A stretch of 64,000 nucleotides of DNA, from contig OY969558.1 in NCBI GenBank assembly GCA_963701065.1, positions 558,001-622,000 of the forward strand. Reading direction: 5' to 3'. This stretch comes from Aquirickettsiella gammari (GTDB lineage: Bacteria; Pseudomonadota; Gammaproteobacteria; Diplorickettsiales; Diplorickettsiaceae). Of this stretch, positions 27,969 to 37,127 are shown piece after piece. Positions within the stretch are counted from its first letter, which is position 1. Each line of letters opens with the position of its first letter. The translations under genes were made by a program, and so were the position numbers. Under the pieces are notes generated by a model. The model saw only the letters and a list, made by a program, of their open reading frames with translations. It had not been told where the DNA came from and ran no database searches.

Positions 27969-29120
27969 CTACTCATCAATAATTTGCGGGATAGGGTTAT
28001 TAGTAGGAACAATGGTATTATTGATACGTACTAAGCTGCCATTTTTTAATTTCAGCTGTCCACTCGTTACTACTGTATCACCTTCTTTGAGTCCCGCTAA
28101 AATAGCAATTTGGTCCCCTCGCTTGTCCCCTGTTGTCACAAAGGTTTGTAATACACTAAGGAGTGGTTTTCCTTTTTTATCTTTTCCTTGCTGTTGCACT
28201 ATATAGGCTATCTCGCCATAAGGGTTAAAACTAATTGCTGTCTGTGGCAATGTGAGAAATTGCTTAAGCGGATTGGTTTGCACTTCGGCTGAAATAAACA
28301 TGCCTGGATATAATTCAAACTGCGTATTAGCTATCGTTGCCTCTACTTGAACATTACGTGTTGTCACATCCACAATAGGATTAATTGTTGTCACTTTCCC
28401 GACAAAAATCTTACCCGGATAAGTATCTGTTTTAATATGAACAACCGCACCTGGCTTTAATTGAGTTAAATCTTGTTGTGGCACATAAAAATCAGCATAC
28501 AGTGGGTCCAACGCCTGCAAGGTAACCACTTGATCGCCCACATTCACATATTGTCCTGGGTTCACTGCAGAAACACCTAAACGTCCACTAAAGGGGGCTA
28601 CTAAGGTTTTTTTAGCCACGATAGCCGCTTGCTGCGCAACTTGTGCTTGTAAATTTTTCAGGTTTTGTTCATCGGTATCTAACACCGCTTTACTAATAGC
28701 TTTTACAGCAAATTGTGCCTTATCACGATGGTAAGTAATTTCCGCTAATTTTTCTTGCGCTTCTAGCGCATGCATCAAGGCCACATCAGAGTCCGCGTTA
28801 AGCTGCACTAAAACATCACCTTCTTTCACTTCCGAGCCCGGGGTAAAATAAATCGTGCGGACTAAGCCAGCTAATTCTGTCGTCACATTAACACCTTTCA
28901 CAGCACGTAAACTTCCATAGGCCAAAATCTTCGCTTGCCACCAGGTATAATGTACCGGCATTGCCGAAACAGTCACTAAAGGTGCTATATTCTTGCGCAT
29001 ACTATGTCGAATCAGTAATTGTTTAATCAATTGTATGCCAAACACCAAGGTAAAAAGTATCGCAACGCTTATCAACATGATACGCATAGGTCTACTCAAG
29101 TGTACTTTCAATCTACGCAC
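27969..29120 (-). CDS. RND efflux periplasmic adaptor (membrane fusion protein)
   Basis: The 383-residue protein has an N-terminal membrane anchor (IMLISVAILFTLVFGIQL) with no lipobox, then the biotinyl-lipoyl-like half (GSLRAVKGVNVTTELAGLV), a helical hairpin around ALEAQEKLAEITYHRDKAQF, the second lipoyl half (VAPFSGRLGVSAVNPGQYV) and beta-barrel and membrane-proximal domains (FELYPGMFISAEV). This is the classic adaptor linking the RND pump to a TolC-type channel. It lies 77 bp before the pump gene and 15 bp after the outer-membrane-factor gene, so the three form one operon. Confidence 0.92.
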   Translation of the reverse strand: MRRLKVHLSRPMRIMLISVAILFTLVFGIQLIKQLLIRHSMRKNIAPLVTVSAMPVHYTWWQAKILAYGSLRAVKGVNVTTELAGLVRTIYFTPGSEVKEGDVLVQLNADSDVALMHALEAQEKLAEITYHRDKAQFAVKAISKAVLDTDEQNLKNLQAQVAQQAAIVAKKTLVAPFSGRLGVSAVNPGQYVNVGDQVVTLQALDPLYADFYVPQQDLTQLKPGAVVHIKTDTYPGKIFVGKVTTINPIVDVTTRNVQVEATIANTQFELYPGMFISAEVQTNPLKQFLTLPQTAISFNPYGEIAYIVQQQGKDKKGKPLLSVLQTFVTTGDKRGDQIAILAGLKEGDTVVTSGQLKLKNGSLVRINNTIVPTNNPIPQIIDE

Positions 29121-29135
29121 TGTGTAGACCCTCTG

Positions 29136-30635
29136 CTAACAGTTCCACCATCCACCTCCTAAGGCTTGAAATAGTGCCGCGGTATCGGTATATCGACTGG
29201 CTTTAGCTTGGATAAGATTAATACGTGTTTGTTGATACTGGCGCTGCGCATCCAATAAGGATAAATAACTTACGCCGCCTAAATCAAATTGTTGTCTGAC
29301 TAAATTTAAATTAGCATAAGCGGCTAATTCTGCCTGTTTTTGTGCACGCATTTCACGCGCATCAGCTTCTAGTGCGCGTAAGGTATCCGCTACATTTTTA
29401 AAAGCTTGTAGCAACACTTCACGATACTGCGCTGCGGCTTGATTATAAGCGGCAATAGCGGCACGACGCTCTGCAGATAACGCACCGCCTTGAAATATCG
29501 GTTGTAGTAATGCGCCACCTATACTCCATAAATTAGTTTGTGAACCTAAAACATGACTACCTACCGTATTAGATTTTCCATAGGTTCCATTCAGTGAAAA
29601 CTGTGGATATAAATTAGCAGTCGCTACACCGACTTGTGCATTAGCCGCTTCCCATAATGCCTCTGCGGCACGAATATCGGGTCGTTGGCGCACTAAAGCT
29701 GAGGGAACACTTAAAGGAAGTTTAGTCGGTAAATGCAATTCTTCTAAACTCAAGGGTGGAATAATATGGCTGTCGCTTGGAAAAGCACCCACTAAAACAG
29801 CCAGCAGATGACGCGCTTGCTGCCAACTTTTTTCTAGCGGTGGCAAGCTAGCCCGGGTCTGCGCTAATTGTGTTTGTTGCGCTAATACATCAATTTCTGA
29901 AACACCACCTAATTCAAATTGCCTTTTGATAATAGCCAATTGTTCGGCTTGCTCGCGAATCAATTGTTGGGTCACGCGAATTTGCTGATGTAACGAAGCA
30001 ATAGTAATGGCGCTGGTTACAATATTAGCGGTTAAAGTAAGGTAGGCGGCGCGAAGTTCAAAATATTGATACATCACTTGCGATTGTAATCCTTGTATCT
30101 GACGTCGTGCGGCTCCAAAAATATCGGGCACATAAGACACATTAACCGAGGCATTAAAAAGATTAAATACACTTCCTGTAGGCACACTATCGCTAGTAAT
30201 AGTACTGTTAGCCGTATTCGAATTAAAAAACCCGGCACTTGAACCGCGTTGTGCCGAAAGCTGTGCGGAAACAACCGGGAATAAACCGTTACCTATACCG
30301 GCATTCAATTTTTCCTGCGCTTCGAGCAAGGTTGCTTTTGCAGCGCTTAAGTTAGGACTATTGGCGATACCTCTACAAATAAGTTGATTTAATTTAGGGG
30401 AATGAAATAAACGCCACCATTGAGCAGAAATAGACTTTGCTTGAATAAATTGTTGCGATGCGCCTCCTGGCCCTGCGGCGCTAACCGTTCTACCAGGCCA
30501 AGGTGCTTTAGTATAATGTGTTACCTGAGGGGATTTTGGCGTATTAAAGTCAGGGCCCACTAGGCAGGCACTAAGACTTGCTAACATCATCGCGATGATG
30601 ACAAATTGGCAACTACTCCTGTCAAAAAACCTCAT
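29136..30635 (-). CDS. TolC/OprM-family outer-membrane efflux lipoprotein
   Basis: Channel component of the tripartite pump. From the ATG at 30635 the protein is 499 residues and starts with a lipoprotein signal ending LASLSAC, followed by VGPDFNTPKSP, which matches the OprM/NodT mature start (VGPD-x-x-x-P). A longer reading from 30734 adds 33 residues before the signal and is unlikely. Two repeated helical halves end with RQFDLGGVSYLSLLDAQRQYQQT, a typical family signature, and the first half has RQFELGGVSEIDVLAQQTQL. It is the first gene of the efflux operon. No regulator gene is adjacent. Confidence 0.9.
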   Translation of the reverse strand: MRFFDRSSCQFVIIAMMLASLSACLVGPDFNTPKSPQVTHYTKAPWPGRTVSAAGPGGASQQFIQAKSISAQWWRLFHSPKLNQLICRGIANSPNLSAAKATLLEAQEKLNAGIGNGLFPVVSAQLSAQRGSSAGFFNSNTANSTITSDSVPTGSVFNLFNASVNVSYVPDIFGAARRQIQGLQSQVMYQYFELRAAYLTLTANIVTSAITIASLHQQIRVTQQLIREQAEQLAIIKRQFELGGVSEIDVLAQQTQLAQTRASLPPLEKSWQQARHLLAVLVGAFPSDSHIIPPLSLEELHLPTKLPLSVPSALVRQRPDIRAAEALWEAANAQVGVATANLYPQFSLNGTYGKSNTVGSHVLGSQTNLWSIGGALLQPIFQGGALSAERRAAIAAYNQAAAQYREVLLQAFKNVADTLRALEADAREMRAQKQAELAAYANLNLVRQQFDLGGVSYLSLLDAQRQYQQTRINLIQAKASRYTDTAALFQALGGGWWNC

Positions 30636-30767
30636 TACTTCTGTCCATTTCCACTGTGTTATTAGTACACATTTTAAAATGTACACTCCCTTATCATAGA
30701 CGATTTTTCCAGGAAACTCCGTGAAAAACCACACATATCGTATTACAGGATTTTTAGCTCACTTAGG

Positions 30768-30930
30768 AGTTTCGCGGATAATAAATGAAACAGGTCTGTA
30801 AAATAAGGGTTTATCGCTTATCAAACACGCATCAATACCTCCCTGTAGCTCCTAGTGAACATCCTGCTCACTCAGGTTTTCTAGACAATAAACCCTTATT
30901 CTACTATTGCAAAAATTTTATCGCGAAACT
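30768..30930. repeat. nested inverted repeats, possible MITE-like or structured element
   Basis: The outer arms AGTTTCGCG (30768-30776) and CGCGAAACT (30922-30930) are perfect complements, and the inner arms AATAAGGGTTTAT (30802-30814) and ATAAACCCTTATT (30888-30900) are perfect 13-bp complements. The enclosed 73 bp are CT-rich and unremarkable. It fills much of the gap between the efflux operon and a divergent transporter gene, whose promoters must be nearby. No ORF is seen in it. It could be a miniature element or a long RNA hairpin. Confidence 0.45.
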
Positions 30931-31074
30931 ACCTCCACGATGAAATTATCACGTTTTTTATAATTTTATCCCTTAACTTGGGACATTTATGCTTTAATTA
31001 TCCAATAGCAGGCCTCTTATTTTTAGACTGTATTTTATAACTTGAAAGGGGAACTTCTCTTGGGAGATTAATCT

Positions 31075-31977
31075 ATGTCGGCGCCTTCAATTGTTTTTCA
31101 ATGCAAAAAAAAACGTCAGCTTGCGCTACTCTATTTAATCATCGGGGCAATTACCATTGGTTTTGCGCCTGTTTTGGTACGTTTAAGTCAAGTAGGTCCG
31201 ATTTCAACAGGATTTTGGCGGGTGGCGATCGCCTTTCCAATTTTAACGCTACTTTCAATGCGACAAGGATCCACTTTGCCAAATGATGAAGAAATCCCCG
31301 CTTTTAAAGACTATTTATGGGTATTATTCTCAGGTATTTTATTTGGCGGCGATCTGGCAACCTGGCATTTATCCATTCATTTCACCAGCATCGCCAATTC
31401 AACTTTATTAGCGAATGTCTCCCCGGTCATTATTGCTTTATGGGGATGGCTAGTACTCGGCAAAACACCGAAAAAAAAATTAATAATTGGTCTATTATTA
31501 GCCATTTTTGGGATAGCCATTTTAATTCACCCTAGTTTGCATATGAACCAAAATACAAGAATAGGTGACAGTCTTGCCTTGATTACCGCTTTCTTTTACG
31601 CCGGTTACCTATTAGTGCTCAATCGAGCACGTAGAAAATTTACCACTTTTTCTAGCATGGCCCTATCTACCTTTGCCAGCATGCTAACCTTATTACTGAT
31701 AACCTTAATATCCGGTGAAGCTTTTATACCGACAACAGAAACCGCGTGGTTAGTCTTAATTGCATTAGCACTCTTTGCGCATATTTTAGGCCAAGGCTTG
31801 ATTGCTTATGCCTTACCTTATTTAAGCGTTACCTTTTCCTCTACCGCCTTATTGATACAGCCTATGGTAGCCGCTATGGCCGGTTGGTTTTTCTTTTCTG
31901 AACATCTCGGCGCAATACAAATAATCGGTATATTCATCGCATTAATAGGGATCTTCCTAGCCAAACAGACTATTTAA
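31075..31977 (+). CDS. EamA/DMT-family transporter
   Basis: A 300-residue protein of ten hydrophobic helices arranged as two EamA halves. The first half begins YLIIGAITIGFAPVLVRLSQVGP and contains the family arginine helix pattern GFWRVAIAFPIL. The second half begins ITAFFYAGYLLVLNRARRKF and ends AGWFFFSEHLGAIQIIGIFIALIGI, with the conserved family glutamate in the late helix. Such carriers export or import metabolites (amino acids, nucleotides or SAM); the substrate cannot be told. A ribosome site (TTGAAAGGGGAA) lies about 25-30 bp upstream, and GGGAGAT nearer the start. It runs divergent from the efflux operon. Confidence 0.85.
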   Translation: MSAPSIVFQCKKKRQLALLYLIIGAITIGFAPVLVRLSQVGPISTGFWRVAIAFPILTLLSMRQGSTLPNDEEIPAFKDYLWVLFSGILFGGDLATWHLSIHFTSIANSTLLANVSPVIIALWGWLVLGKTPKKKLIIGLLLAIFGIAILIHPSLHMNQNTRIGDSLALITAFFYAGYLLVLNRARRKFTTFSSMALSTFASMLTLLLITLISGEAFIPTTETAWLVLIALALFAHILGQGLIAYALPYLSVTFSSTALLIQPMVAAMAGWFFFSEHLGAIQIIGIFIALIGIFLAKQTI

Positions 31978-32002
31978 TTCTATAGCGGGTAAAGATGACG
32001 AC

Positions 32003-34639
32003 TTAAGCCAAACTTTTACTGGCAATCTCATAAACATCCGCAGAAAGCCCGGCTATCTTAACGATCGCCTCTAATTGTTCACGCATTAATTTTTGTCGAT
32101 TACTATCAAAACGATGCCATTGTGTGAAAGGCTTTAGCAAACGTGCCGCTATTTGCGGGTTTAGTTTATCCAGATATTGGATTTGCTCACTTAAAAATAA
32201 ATATCCTGCACCTGAAGCGGCATGAAATTGTATCCGATTTTCTGTACAAAAAGCGCCGATTAAAGCCCTAATTTTATTGGGATTTTTCCAATCAAAAGCA
32301 GGATGTTTAAGCAATTTTTTAACCCGCGCCAAGGTATCCTGTAAAGGAGCACGCGCTTGTATCGCAAACCATTTACAGACAACTAAAGGATTAGCCGCCC
32401 ATTTTTGATAAAAATCTATTAAAAAGGGTTCTCGTTGTGGTAAATTATGATTCACTAATTCACTCAAGGCATGGATGCTGTCTGTCATATTGTCCGCTAA
32501 CTGATAATGGCTAACACACCAATTATTAAAAACTGGGTTTTGTAATAGCATTAAATAACTTAAGCAGGTATTCGCTAAACGTCGCTTTGTGACTGATTTG
32601 GCATCAAAGCGATAAGGGATTAAATCATGGCAAGCTTGATAGTGTTTTAACAAATCATTTTCTAAGGCTTTAGCGAGTTGCAAACGGACATATTCTCTTC
32701 CCCGATGGATCCCCTCTACATCAATAACAGTCATTTGCTCGGCGATATAAACTTCACTCGGCAAACTTAATAATTCAGCCAATAAATCTTGATTATTTGG
32801 CGTATCATCACTTATTAAGCCTTGATAAACCTGGCTCAATAAATCAACCGCCGGATCAGAGGCGCTTGCCGGCGATTGAATACGACGTAGCACAATACGC
32901 GTCGCTAATTGTTGCGCGGCATCCCATCGATTAAAACCATCGGTATCATATTGTATTAAAAAAGCTAACTCTTCATCGGAATAATTAACTTTAATTTTCA
33001 CCGGTGCCGAAAAATTCCTTAGTAAAGAAGGAATAGGTTTTGACTCAAGATTTACAAACTGGAAAACTTGCTCTGATTGTTTAAACTTTAATATACGTTG
33101 TTTATCAGGGCTTGCTTTAGCTTCGCCGGCAAATTGCAACGCCATCGCTTGACCGGCTTGATTGAATAAGGCGACCGATAAAGGAATATAGAAAGGCTTC
33201 TTATCGGTTTGCCCGGGTGTGGGTGGACAGCTTTGCTTGAGCATTAAATCAAAGGTTTTAGCATCCGCTGAATAATGACAATCCACTTGTAACTCCGGTG
33301 TTCCCGATTGTTTATACCAGTTTCGAAATTGTTGTAGATCGTAAGCACTCGCTACTTCGATCGATTGGACAAAATCTTCTATAGTCACCGCTTGACCATC
33401 ATGGCGGGTAAAATAATCATCCATGCCCTTGCGAAATAATTCTGCGCCCACTAAGACCTTCATCATGCGAATGATTTCAGCACCTTTCTCATAGATCGTC
33501 ATCGTATAAAAATTATTGATTTCAATATAAGAATCCGGTTGTACCGGATGTGCCAAAGGTCCTGCATCTTCTGCAAATTGCATAGCACGTAACTGCCTAA
33601 CCGTATTAATACGCTCAATAGCGGGATTGCCAATGGTTTCACTAAACTCTTGTTCACGAAAAACAGTCAGGCCTTCTTTCAGACTTAATTGAAACCAATC
33701 GCGACAAGTGACTCTATCACCTGTCCAATTATGAAAATATTCATGGCCAACCACTTGGGTAATATAACTATAATCCGTATCTGTCGCTGTCTTTGGATCG
33801 GCCAAAATAGTTTGTGAATTAAAAATATTGAGTCCTTTATTTTCCATCGCCCCCATATTGAAATCATCAATGACCGCAATCATAAAAATAGCGAGATCAT
33901 ATTCGCGACCATAAGCCTGTTCATCCCAACGCATGGCTTTTTTCAAAGAATCCATCGCATGATGACACTTTTCTTTTTCGCCTATCTCAGCAAAAATCTG
34001 TAAGCTTATTTTGCGCTGAGAACAAGTAATAAACTCATCCTGAATATATTCTAAATGACCCGCCACTAGCGCAAATAAATAACTGGGTTTTTTAAACGGA
34101 TCCTCCCAGGTTACGGAATGTTGATTATCGGATAAATCATGTTGAGCTATCTTATTTCCATTCGATAATAAAATCGGATATTTTGTTTTATCGGCAATAA
34201 TAGTCGTCGTATAGCGGGCCAATACATCTGGCCGATCTAAAAAATAAGTCATTCGCCTAAAACCTTCGGCCTCACATTGGGTACAAAAAATACCTCGTGA
34301 GACATAAAGACCACTTAATGCCGTATTTTCTTTTGGTTTAATCTTAGTTTCAATCTCTAGACTACATTCATTAGGTAACTGAAAAATAGTTAATTCATGC
34401 TCAGTGAGTTGGTATTCTTTGGCCGATAAAAGACGATCATCGACTTTAACAAAAACTAATTCTAAATCCTCACCTTGCAGCACTAAAGGCGCGTGATTAT
34501 TTTTTTCTGTTTGCCGGGAAAGTGTCAAACGAGCATTTACCTCGGTTACGTCTTCATGCAACTTAAAAATTAATGCCACTGTTTTGATACTAAAAGTAGG
34601 TGGCGTGTAATCTTTCAGATAGGTGGTTTTTAGCGTCAT
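32003..34639 (-). CDS. pepN: aminopeptidase N (M1 family)
   Basis: Zinc aminopeptidase that removes N-terminal residues from peptides in the cytoplasm. The protein (878 residues from the ATG at 34639, 880 from one two codons upstream) has the substrate-binding GAMEN motif (DDFNMGAMENKGLNIFN) and the zinc site HEYFHNWTGDRV with the third ligand in LKEGLTVFREQEF. It has the four-domain length of the E. coli PepN type (870). The gene is followed closely by nothing on its 3' side except the convergent transporter 25 bp away, and its 5' side is 6 bp from the end of another minus-strand transporter, suggesting co-transcription. Confidence 0.95.
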   Translation of the reverse strand: MTLKTTYLKDYTPPTFSIKTVALIFKLHEDVTEVNARLTLSRQTEKNNHAPLVLQGEDLELVFVKVDDRLLSAKEYQLTEHELTIFQLPNECSLEIETKIKPKENTALSGLYVSRGIFCTQCEAEGFRRMTYFLDRPDVLARYTTTIIADKTKYPILLSNGNKIAQHDLSDNQHSVTWEDPFKKPSYLFALVAGHLEYIQDEFITCSQRKISLQIFAEIGEKEKCHHAMDSLKKAMRWDEQAYGREYDLAIFMIAVIDDFNMGAMENKGLNIFNSQTILADPKTATDTDYSYITQVVGHEYFHNWTGDRVTCRDWFQLSLKEGLTVFREQEFSETIGNPAIERINTVRQLRAMQFAEDAGPLAHPVQPDSYIEINNFYTMTIYEKGAEIIRMMKVLVGAELFRKGMDDYFTRHDGQAVTIEDFVQSIEVASAYDLQQFRNWYKQSGTPELQVDCHYSADAKTFDLMLKQSCPPTPGQTDKKPFYIPLSVALFNQAGQAMALQFAGEAKASPDKQRILKFKQSEQVFQFVNLESKPIPSLLRNFSAPVKIKVNYSDEELAFLIQYDTDGFNRWDAAQQLATRIVLRRIQSPASASDPAVDLLSQVYQGLISDDTPNNQDLLAELLSLPSEVYIAEQMTVIDVEGIHRGREYVRLQLAKALENDLLKHYQACHDLIPYRFDAKSVTKRRLANTCLSYLMLLQNPVFNNWCVSHYQLADNMTDSIHALSELVNHNLPQREPFLIDFYQKWAANPLVVCKWFAIQARAPLQDTLARVKKLLKHPAFDWKNPNKIRALIGAFCTENRIQFHAASGAGYLFLSEQIQYLDKLNPQIAARLLKPFTQWHRFDSNRQKLMREQLEAIVKIAGLSADVYEIASKSLA

Positions 34640-34651
34640 TATCATTACCTA

Positions 34652-35554
34652 TTATTTGATTGATGAACTCGATTCTTTGCTCATATTAACTAAACTAGGC
34701 AGGACTAAGCTTAATAAAAGCAATAAGCCGCCATAAACAGTCGTTCTCGCCAGTAATTCGCGATTAATCAACATGCCAAATACACTGGCAAATACCGGCT
34801 CCAATGCAAATATTAATGCGGCCTTTGGGGCATTGGTGAATTTTTGATATTTATTCTGTAGATAATACGCCAAACTTGTCGCAAAAACAGCGCAAAATAT
34901 AATCCCTTCTAAGGCGCGCGGCTGCATTGCCTCACTAAAGGAATGACCCCTAGTAAAAAGTAAAACAAAAGGCAAGGTGAAAAAAAGTTGATAAAAAGTT
35001 AACAATTGGTAATCGGCTATTATTTGATTCAATCGCTGTAGATAAGTAATTTGCAAAGAAAAACTAATAGCTCCCAAAAAAACCCATAAATCACCGTGCG
35101 CTATATGAAAATGTTGTATATCCATGATGACATATAGGCCTGCAAAGCCTATCAGTGCACATAACTTATCCAAGCGACTCGGCTTTTCCAGTTTAAATAA
35201 TGGCGCTAGAAAAGGGACAAAAATAACACTCGCGCCGGTAATGAAGGCAGCCCGCGCTGAATGGACTGTTTCTAAGCCGATGGTTTGACAAAGATAAGCC
35301 GCCGCATTAAGAATACCTATCATTAAGCTTCCAAACAGCATCGCCCTCGTTGTCTTATGAAATAAAAACCATACACTAGGGAGCAAGACCAAGCTCGCCA
35401 AAGCAAAACGTAAGCTCACAAAAACAAAGGGATCAACTTCCGTCAAGGCATTTCGAGTCAGGGGGAAAGTAATGCCCCACATCAGTGTAGCTAAGGTTAA
35501 ATAAAGATTGGCCTTACTAGATAATTTCATAAAATATAGAGTATAGTCATTCAC
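34652..35554 (-). CDS. EamA/DMT-family transporter
   Basis: About 300 residues and ten hydrophobic helices in two EamA halves: LTLATLMWGITFPLTRNAL in the first helix, the FVSLRFALASLVLLPSVWF arginine helix, and a second half ending ALIFALEPVFASVFGMLINRELLARTTVYGG, which holds the family E-P-V-F-A motif. The start is uncertain: a GTG at 35554 or an ATG at 35530 right before the first helix. It is not a close copy of the other DMT transporter in this window. It is divergent from dapB (33 bp apart) and upstream of pepN on the same strand. Confidence 0.85.
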   Translation of the reverse strand: MNDYTLYFMKLSSKANLYLTLATLMWGITFPLTRNALTEVDPFVFVSLRFALASLVLLPSVWFLFHKTTRAMLFGSLMIGILNAAAYLCQTIGLETVHSARAAFITGASVIFVPFLAPLFKLEKPSRLDKLCALIGFAGLYVIMDIQHFHIAHGDLWVFLGAISFSLQITYLQRLNQIIADYQLLTFYQLFFTLPFVLLFTRGHSFSEAMQPRALEGIIFCAVFATSLAYYLQNKYQKFTNAPKAALIFALEPVFASVFGMLINRELLARTTVYGGLLLLLSLVLPSLVNMSKESSSSIK

Positions 35555-35587
35555 CTCTCTTGCAACAACCGATAAGGAGAATTAACT

Positions 35588-36319
35588 GTGTCTATTCGGG
35601 TTCTTGTTAATGGCGCTGCGGGTCGTATGGGAAAAACCACCGTAGCGGCAATTGCTGATGATAAAGAGTTGCAATTAGTCGGGGAAAGCCACCGCAAAGA
35701 CAATCTGAAAAAATGTATACATGCCGCCAAGGCTGAACTTGTCATAGATTTTACCAACGCTGCTGTTGTCTTTGAAAACACGAAAGATATTATCCTAGCG
35801 GGAGCCCATCCTGTCATTGGAACCAGTGGTCTACTGCCTAACCAAATTAAAAAATTGCAAAAAATTTGTGCTGAAAAAAAATTGGGGGCTATCATTGCGC
35901 CTAATTTTTGTATGGGCGCTTTATTAATGATGCGTTTTGCCGAACAAGCCGCGCATTATTTTCCAGAGGTGGAAATCATTGAAACCCATCATGAAAAGAA
36001 ACTCGATGCGCCTTCGGGCACCGCCTTAAAAACGGCGGAAATGATTGCGTTGGCTCGAAAAAAAAATCCTAGTTCTAAAAAAATCCATGAAACCTTACCG
36101 GGTTCTCGCGGCGCAAGTAAAAATCAAGTCCCGATACATTCATTACGTCTCCCCGGATTTCTAGCCAAACAAGCAATCATATTTGGCCATCTAGGTGGAA
36201 ATCTTAGTATTATCCATGAAACGATAGATCGTAATGCCTTTATGCCAGGCGTATTATTAGCCTGCAAAAAAGTGATGCAGTTAAAAAAATTAGTTTATGG
36301 CTTAGAAAATCTTTTATAA
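35588..36319 (+). CDS. dapB: 4-hydroxy-tetrahydrodipicolinate reductase
   Basis: DapB reduces HTPA in the lysine/meso-diaminopimelate pathway, feeding both protein and peptidoglycan synthesis. The 243-residue protein starts at GTG 35588 after AAGGAG. It has the NAD(P)-binding VNGAAGRMGK, IDFTNAAVV, GTSGLLPNQ, APNFCMGALLMM, and the substrate site EIIETHHEKKLDAPSGTALK with the catalytic His pair and Lys. It is slightly shorter than the E. coli enzyme (273), which is within family range. Confidence 0.95.
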   Translation: MSIRVLVNGAAGRMGKTTVAAIADDKELQLVGESHRKDNLKKCIHAAKAELVIDFTNAAVVFENTKDIILAGAHPVIGTSGLLPNQIKKLQKICAEKKLGAIIAPNFCMGALLMMRFAEQAAHYFPEVEIIETHHEKKLDAPSGTALKTAEMIALARKKNPSSKKIHETLPGSRGASKNQVPIHSLRLPGFLAKQAIIFGHLGGNLSIIHETIDRNAFMPGVLLACKKVMQLKKLVYGLENLL

Positions 36320-36356
36320 CAATAGCTAAAATGAGACATAGGATGCGGAAAATTTA

Positions 36357-36995
36357 ATGGTCGATTTCAAACAACTCTACACAGAACTCTTAAACCAATT
36401 AACACTGAATCATTTAAGTGTTAACGAACTGACAGCAAAAAAACTAGTGGAGTATTTATTATTACTGCATAAATGGAATCAAATCCACAATCTAACCAGT
36501 ATCCGTAACCCTATTAACATGGTTTCTAGACATATTATAGATAGTCTTACTATTGCGCCTTACCTACAAGGTCCTCACCTTATTGATATCGGCACGGGAG
36601 CTGGGTTACCGGGGATTCCTCTGGCACTGACCCAACCCCAATATCACTTTGTACTACTGGACAGCAATGGAAAAAAAACCCGTTTTTTGACCCATGTGTT
36701 ACAAACGCTCGCTATTTCTAATGCCGAAGTTATCGCTTCGCGCGTAGAAAAATATCAGCCTACAGTTTGTTTTAATAGCTTAGTCAGCCGAGCGTTTAGT
36801 CATTTAAATGACTTTTTAATTAAAACAAAACATTTATGCTGCGAAAAAGGCATCTTTTTAGCCATGAAGGGTCAATACCCTGGCGAAGAAATAAAACAAC
36901 TGGATAGCCAATTTAAGCTGATTGAGACAAAATCACTACAAATCGCGGGACTTGATGAAAAACGTCATTTACTGATTATCGGATTAAATCGCTAA
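36357..36995 (+). CDS. rsmG: 16S rRNA (guanine527-N7)-methyltransferase
   Basis: RsmG (GidB) methylates G527 in the 530 loop of 16S rRNA with S-adenosylmethionine. The 212-residue protein has the HKWNQIHNLTSIRNP motif, RHIIDSLTIAPYL, and the SAM loop LIDIGTGAGLPGIPLAL, then LLDSNGKKTRFL and SRAFSHLNDF. Length is normal. In many bacteria it is next to mnmG and parAB; here it stands alone, 37 bp after dapB, on the same strand. Confidence 0.95.
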   Translation: MVDFKQLYTELLNQLTLNHLSVNELTAKKLVEYLLLLHKWNQIHNLTSIRNPINMVSRHIIDSLTIAPYLQGPHLIDIGTGAGLPGIPLALTQPQYHFVLLDSNGKKTRFLTHVLQTLAISNAEVIASRVEKYQPTVCFNSLVSRAFSHLNDFLIKTKHLCCEKGIFLAMKGQYPGEEIKQLDSQFKLIETKSLQIAGLDEKRHLLIIGLNR

Positions 36996-37127
36996 CAAGT
37001 AATAAATTATAAAAATCATCTTAACAGAATTTATGTTATTCGCCTTTTTTCTTAAGATAAACTTAATTTATTTATAATATTATAGCTAATAAATTTAATA
37101 AGTAATCAACTCGCCCAGGAAAATAAA

